In this document: positions 59,590-64,000 of the stretch, piece after piece
Position numbering within the stretch: the first letter of the stretch is position 1
Layout: each line of letters begins with the position of its first letter
From: Sinotaia quadrata
Taxonomy: Eukaryota; Mollusca; Gastropoda; Architaenioglossa; Viviparidae
Direction: 5' to 3'
Length of the DNA: 64,000 nt
NCBI GenBank assembly: GCA_028829895.1
Contig: CM054181.1
Span: 44,694,759-44,758,758 of the forward strand
Made by a program: the position numbers and the translations under genes
Notes under the pieces: model-generated
Seen by the model: only the letters and a program-made list of their open reading frames with translations
What the model was told of the DNA's origin: nothing
Database searches by the model: none

Positions 59590-60569
59590 TCGGCAATGAC
59601 CTGCATGTTGACAAAAGGATATTTCACACTGATGTGGGCCGCCAGTTCAAAACTGAGAAAGGAAATTGTCTAATCACAGCAATGTTTTGAGAGAGAGTTT
59701 CTTGGACTTAAGGTAGTTCTCCACCCACTTAGACAGAAATCTTCTGCCATCCAATCATTGAAGACTTGCCTAGTAACCCATGCTTTCTTGTTGATCTTCT
59801 AGTAAATCCCAAGAAAAGCCTCTGTGATGTTCTGATTGAAAATCATTGGACTTTCTGAATGATAAACAAGCATAGGCTTGATTTTAAGGTTTCCATAGGC
59901 GTTCCCACAACAAAGCAAAGTGAAGCGGTCCTTCTGGGTTTGTGGTCTGATAGTTTTGACTCATATTACGAAAGTCCTTCTTGGCAACTTCTTTCAGAAA
60001 AGACCTGTCTATTCCTTACTGACTCATTGAAGACCTGTGTAGAAAATAGCCTTTCTCATCCACAAGTGCTGCAAACTCAGGTTTAAACTCTTCTGCTGTC
60101 TCTTGGTTGGCACCTGGCAGCCTACCCATACCCCACAACGCTTTTAATACTCGACGTCTTTTTGAACCTTTCAAACCAGCCATGAGAAGCAGTAAACTCA
60201 GTGAACCGAGCATTTGAGGAAGAAGTTCTTGAAAATAGTCTGTGACTTTTCACAAATTAACACCTGATAAACAGAGTCACCTCTCATTTGCTTTTCATTA
60301 ATCCACATTTCTAGCAGTCTTTCTATTTCAACGATTGTTTCTCACCCTTTAAAATGTCTTGTTGAGGAATCTGTCACTTTCATTTTCCCAGCACATCTTT
60401 ATTATTAATTATTTGTAGTATTCCTAGCCATGCTTTATTTTTCACATATTAACACAAAGCCGTCTTTTCTAGTCTTTTATTATTTCTTGCTTTGTGGCTA
60501 AACTGAAGGCCTTTCTTGAGCTTGACCTACAGACCAAGCTTCAAAGGACTGAGAACTCTTAGGAGCCAT
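59590..60569 (-). pseudogene. Broken Tigger/pogo-type (CENP-B-like) DNA transposase
   Basis: Read on the minus strand in changing frames, this segment gives the layout of Tigger/pogo transposases. There is a start (MAPKSSQS) at 60569, then a CENP-B-type helix-turn-helix (ERLLEMWINEKQMRGDSV near 60320-60260; FTASHGWFERFKK near 60200-60155). An ETAEEFKPEFAALVDEKGY block follows at 60112-60040, then the DDE core: LKIKPMLVYHSESP near 59880-59835, KKAWVTRQVFNDWMAEDF near 59800-59740, and the LDN aspartate motif near 59655. In-frame stops and several frameshifts interrupt it, so it cannot make a working enzyme. These elements normally jump by cut-and-paste into TA. I could not fix clear terminal repeats. 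Confidence 0.85.
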
Positions 60570-61202
60570 GGGTTTAATTTTATGAGTCTTTTATAATAAT
60601 ATCATAAAATTAAATTAACTTAAAATTCATTACTGCAATATGTACAGTGGTGCAATAAACACAAGTCATTCAATCCTCCAAAATATAAACACTGACCATA
60701 ACCAATAAACAAAATGTTTGGAGAACAACTGGAGCATGACGTGAGCGATGCGTGACGTTAAGCGGTGTAAGTGATGAAGAACAAACACATTAAGCCAATA
60801 GAGGCTTGGGCGCTAAACAAAAAGACGTAAATTGAACATGACGTTAAAAGACTGTACATGCTATCTTATTATTACAATCACTTAAACTGTCCTTAATGAT
60901 ACATATATGGAAAAAAAGTTGTGCATGTGTCTTTTCTTTAAAAAAATAAAAACCCACTCATGATTTATTACCATCGTTGAAGTAAGACGTCTTGCCCTTT
61001 GCAAACAAGTTATATCAATCGGGATTCGTTACCATACAAGCTACTGATGTCACAGCCACACGTATAGGAGTCCCTATTTAGGTCAGAGACTGATTTATAG
61101 CAATGTTTGCAATCTGATGTACATTTTATTATCTCATGAAAAATACTTCTGCTGTGATCGCATTTAATAATACCCGTCCCTTCTGTGTTTTTCAGCTATA
61201 AC

Positions 61203-61450
61203 GTTTATTTCACTGTGTGGCGCAGTAAATTTGCCTATCCCTATTATTTCACTCTGTGGAGGAGTAAATTTGCCTATCTCTATTATTTCACTGTGTGGTG
61301 GAGTAAATTTGCCTATCCCTATTATTTCACTGTGTGGAGGAGTAAATTTGCCTATCTCTATTATTTCACTGTGTGGAGGAGTAAATTTGCCTATCCCTAT
61401 TATTTCACTCTGTGGAGGAGTAAATTTGCCTATCTCTATTATTTCACTAC
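61203..61450. repeat. 39-bp minisatellite, 6 copies
   Basis: Unit TATTTCACTGTGTGGAGGAG then TAAATTTGCCTATCCCTAT; copies alternate between TATCCCTAT and TATCTCTAT. The multiple-of-three period opens long frames on both strands; these are not genes. Confidence 0.95.
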
Positions 61451-61491
61451 AGATCATGGAAAATCTAAAGCACAGTTAGTGAATGTGCTAA

Positions 61492-61494
<3 letters not shown>

Positions 61495-61558
<64 letters not shown>
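61495..61558. repeat. (CA)n microsatellite
   Basis: About 31 uninterrupted CA units just right of the 39-bp array. Confidence 0.97.
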
Positions 61559-61560
<2 letters not shown>

Positions 61561-61743
61561 TTAAATAGGACAACAAAATATAAGTATATGGTAGCTCAAC
61601 AGATAGTTCCGAACTCGACCATTACACTGAGAAAATAAGACTGGCATTTGTATTTAATAAAATATATTTATTTAATCTGTTCATTAAACTTGAAGTGTCT
61701 TGCGTGTACACCAGTGTACTGTCATCTTTTGTCCTCAGTCATT

Positions 61744-61771
61744 CCCACCACCACCACCACCACCACCACCC
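61744..61771. repeat. (CCA)n microsatellite
   Basis: Nine CCA/CAC units. Confidence 0.93.
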
Positions 61772-62820
61772 CACGAACTTCATTGCAGACATAATTACGC
61801 AGCCTGAGTGAATACAGCACAAACATTAGAGGAAGGAAATGGGAGAAACAAAAATTATAGAGCATGGAAAAATGAATATTTAATAAAGTGAATGAATAAT
61901 TAAAGGAAGAACAGAAAATAGACTAATCTACTACTCACTCTCCTAGTTCACATTGAGCACACTCGCAACAAACCATACATATGTCAACAGCACAAAGACA
62001 TTTATCTGTTCTCCTTGCTGCCGACTTGTATTAAAAATCAAAGAAATTTCAAGGAAAATGGATTATTATTCTGATATATTTGGCACTGGTTTTCACTGAT
62101 CAGCTTATGACCCCAGCTATGGTCATCGCTGCTGCAGATGGTGTGGCAACTGTCAACTTGTCAACTATTCGTTTTGCTACATTCTCTGAAAGCTGTTACG
62201 AATGTGCAAATGTAAATACATGAAAATTCGAGTACAATTACAATTTAAAATGAGTTTCCAAATTGAAGCATTTATTTTATACTTGTGTGGAGTAATAATG
62301 ATCATATAAGATTGAAAATTACTATGATATATATCTAATTAAATATTAATCACAAAGCTCTTATTCTTACACTTTTACAGTTTTCAGTTAAATTTAAGAA
62401 CACAACTACTTTGGCAAAATTACAAATTACAGAACTTAAAAATAATTTAGAACAAGAATAATTTACAAAACAGATATTAATAAAAGGGTCATGTGCAAAA
62501 GGAGTGAAGGAATACATGGGGTGAAAAATGTTAGTGCAAAATTGTAACAAAAATTTCAATACTTTATTATATGATGTATATCAACAAACCAGTTTGAATC
62601 TCTTGAACTTTACAAGCATGTCATTCATAATTTTGTAGCACTGGTAAAGATATTAAAGATATTTAAAATATTATAGCTCTTACTGATAATTTTAACTATA
62701 TCTTACTTTTCGAGTTGTACATAAAATATAATGTAATGAGAATAATTGAATATGTATTCTTTTTCCTACTCATTCTGAAACAATTAATGTTAAATTTGAA
62801 AATGATAGTTTAATCAATAA

Positions 62821-62867
62821 GTAGATAGATAGATAAATAGATGGATGGATGGATGGATGGATGGATG

Positions 62868-62948
<81 letters not shown>

Positions 62949-63000
62949 TGAGGCATGCATCCTCTTCTTACTGGTTATGATTATTATTATTATTATTATT
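62821..63000. repeat. (GATG)n-(GATA)n and (ATT)n microsatellites
   Basis: Seven GGAT units, then about 20 GATA units to 62948, then a short ATT run at 62980-63000. Confidence 0.96.
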
Positions 63001-63164
63001 AATCATCCATAATTAATTACAGGTGAAAGAGAAATCTTAATTTATATTTATTAATAATCCTCCCAGGGGACTTCACTTATCTCTCACTTGGTAGATTATA
63101 TGGGTGTAGTAAAAACGTTCTCTCCCTTCCACAAAAATAAGACATATGTTTTACTGTCACAATA

Positions 63165-63310
63165 CTTCCGCAGGTGAAAACTTCTTACTAAAGGAGTAAT
63201 AAAAATCTGTCTTTTATTTATATTTGACGAGCCCCCATCCACCCACTATTACTCCAATATAAGGTTTTAATATATGCAAGAAAGTTAATAAATTTATTAA
63301 ATCATCAATC
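63165..63310 (+). repeat. Dispersed repeat family, copy 2
   Basis: Second copy of the element at 21942-22090. Key shared blocks are CCGCAGGTG, TAAAGGAGTAAT and CCCCCATCCACCCACTATTACTCCA (split at most by a base). The copies differ by many substitutions and small gaps, so the family is old. Confidence 0.6.
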
Positions 63311-64000
63311 AAATATATAACATATGAATTAAATCAAAAGATTACATTTTACATCACTTCACACCAATGTTTGATTAAACATTTGACACTTATTCAGTTT
63401 ATCTTAGCACAGACATCAGCAGTCAAATTAATATATATATATATATAAACTCAGCTTTGTAACTCTTAAAGATCACCTTATCAGTTTGGAAATAAGATAT
63501 TCTGAATAAGATTCAAAGTTTAATCTTCGAATTTGCATATTATTGTTGATATAGGAAGTTTTTCAGTTAAATTTGGATTGTTTGGCAAGTATTTTTTTAA
63601 AATATATTCTTAAACAAAATGTCTTATTTTGACAAGAATTACGTCATTAATAAGTTTACACATTTTGTTTAAAAGATCTATTTATTATTAACTTATGTTT
63701 ATTAGTCTTCCACTTTGTGACATGAATATGGATTGTGCATTGTTTATTAACTTGCACTTTCTGTAATGCATTTATATTTTGTCTTCTCCTGTGACATGGC
63801 ATTGATTGTGCAATGTTGAATGTTGAATGACCAGCACTTCAGGTAATGCATTAAAAGATTACGGTTTTTTTGCTGTGCTTTCAAAATGGGCTTCTTGTGA
63901 CTGTTTTTTGAATGCATTATCATGTGATGTGCATTTGCTAACTATTTGCTTATGTCATGTTCTTTTGCAATTCTGTAATGAATTGGATATTTTCATATTC

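Noticed and set aside
61164..61568. Repetitive open frames on both strands
   Set aside because: Product of the 39-bp minisatellite and the neighbouring CA tract.

Overview
This is a 64 kb piece of animal nuclear DNA. It is AT-rich, has large introns with GT-AG borders, and is full of micro- and minisatellites. It holds parts or all of two recognisable animal genes. The style (long AT-rich introns, abundant (CT)n, (GATA)n and (GT)n tracts, many local minisatellite families) and the divergence from vertebrate orthologues suggest a lophotrochozoan, most likely a mollusc. The species cannot be fixed from sequence alone. No prokaryotic genes, operons, CRISPR arrays, rRNA or convincing tRNA genes are present.

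Left part (2839-21088, + strand): five coding exons of an APCDD1-like gene, a membrane-anchored Wnt antagonist. All splice phases join correctly. The 5' exon(s), encoding the signal peptide and the start of the first APCDD domain, were not found and probably lie upstream of the window. The second intron seen is 13.3 kb and is built largely of minisatellites. The last intron carries a striking 27-bp repeat array present in both orientations.

Middle (21089-34615): about 13.5 kb between the two convergent genes, with tandem repeats, one minisatellite split by a ~0.6 kb insertion, a CTCF-like site, and some minus-strand exon-like segments I could not identify.

Right-centre (34616-57705, - strand): a complete 14-exon gene for mitochondrial alanine-glyoxylate aminotransferase 2 (AGXT2). 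It predicts 503 residues (human about 514), keeps the pyridoxal-phosphate lysine, and has a first exon encoding a short basic leader. Most of its introns have their own minisatellite family.

Right end (57706-64000): a broken Tigger/pogo-type transposase pseudogene (- strand), a short hAT-like non-autonomous element, (GATA)n and (CA)n arrays, a 39-bp minisatellite, and a second copy of a dispersed repeat also seen at about 21.9 kb.

The two genes are convergent and functionally unrelated (Wnt signalling; mitochondrial amino-group metabolism). I found no evidence of a new multi-gene system. The unusual content is structural: dozens of independent minisatellites, one large inverted array, and transposon remains.
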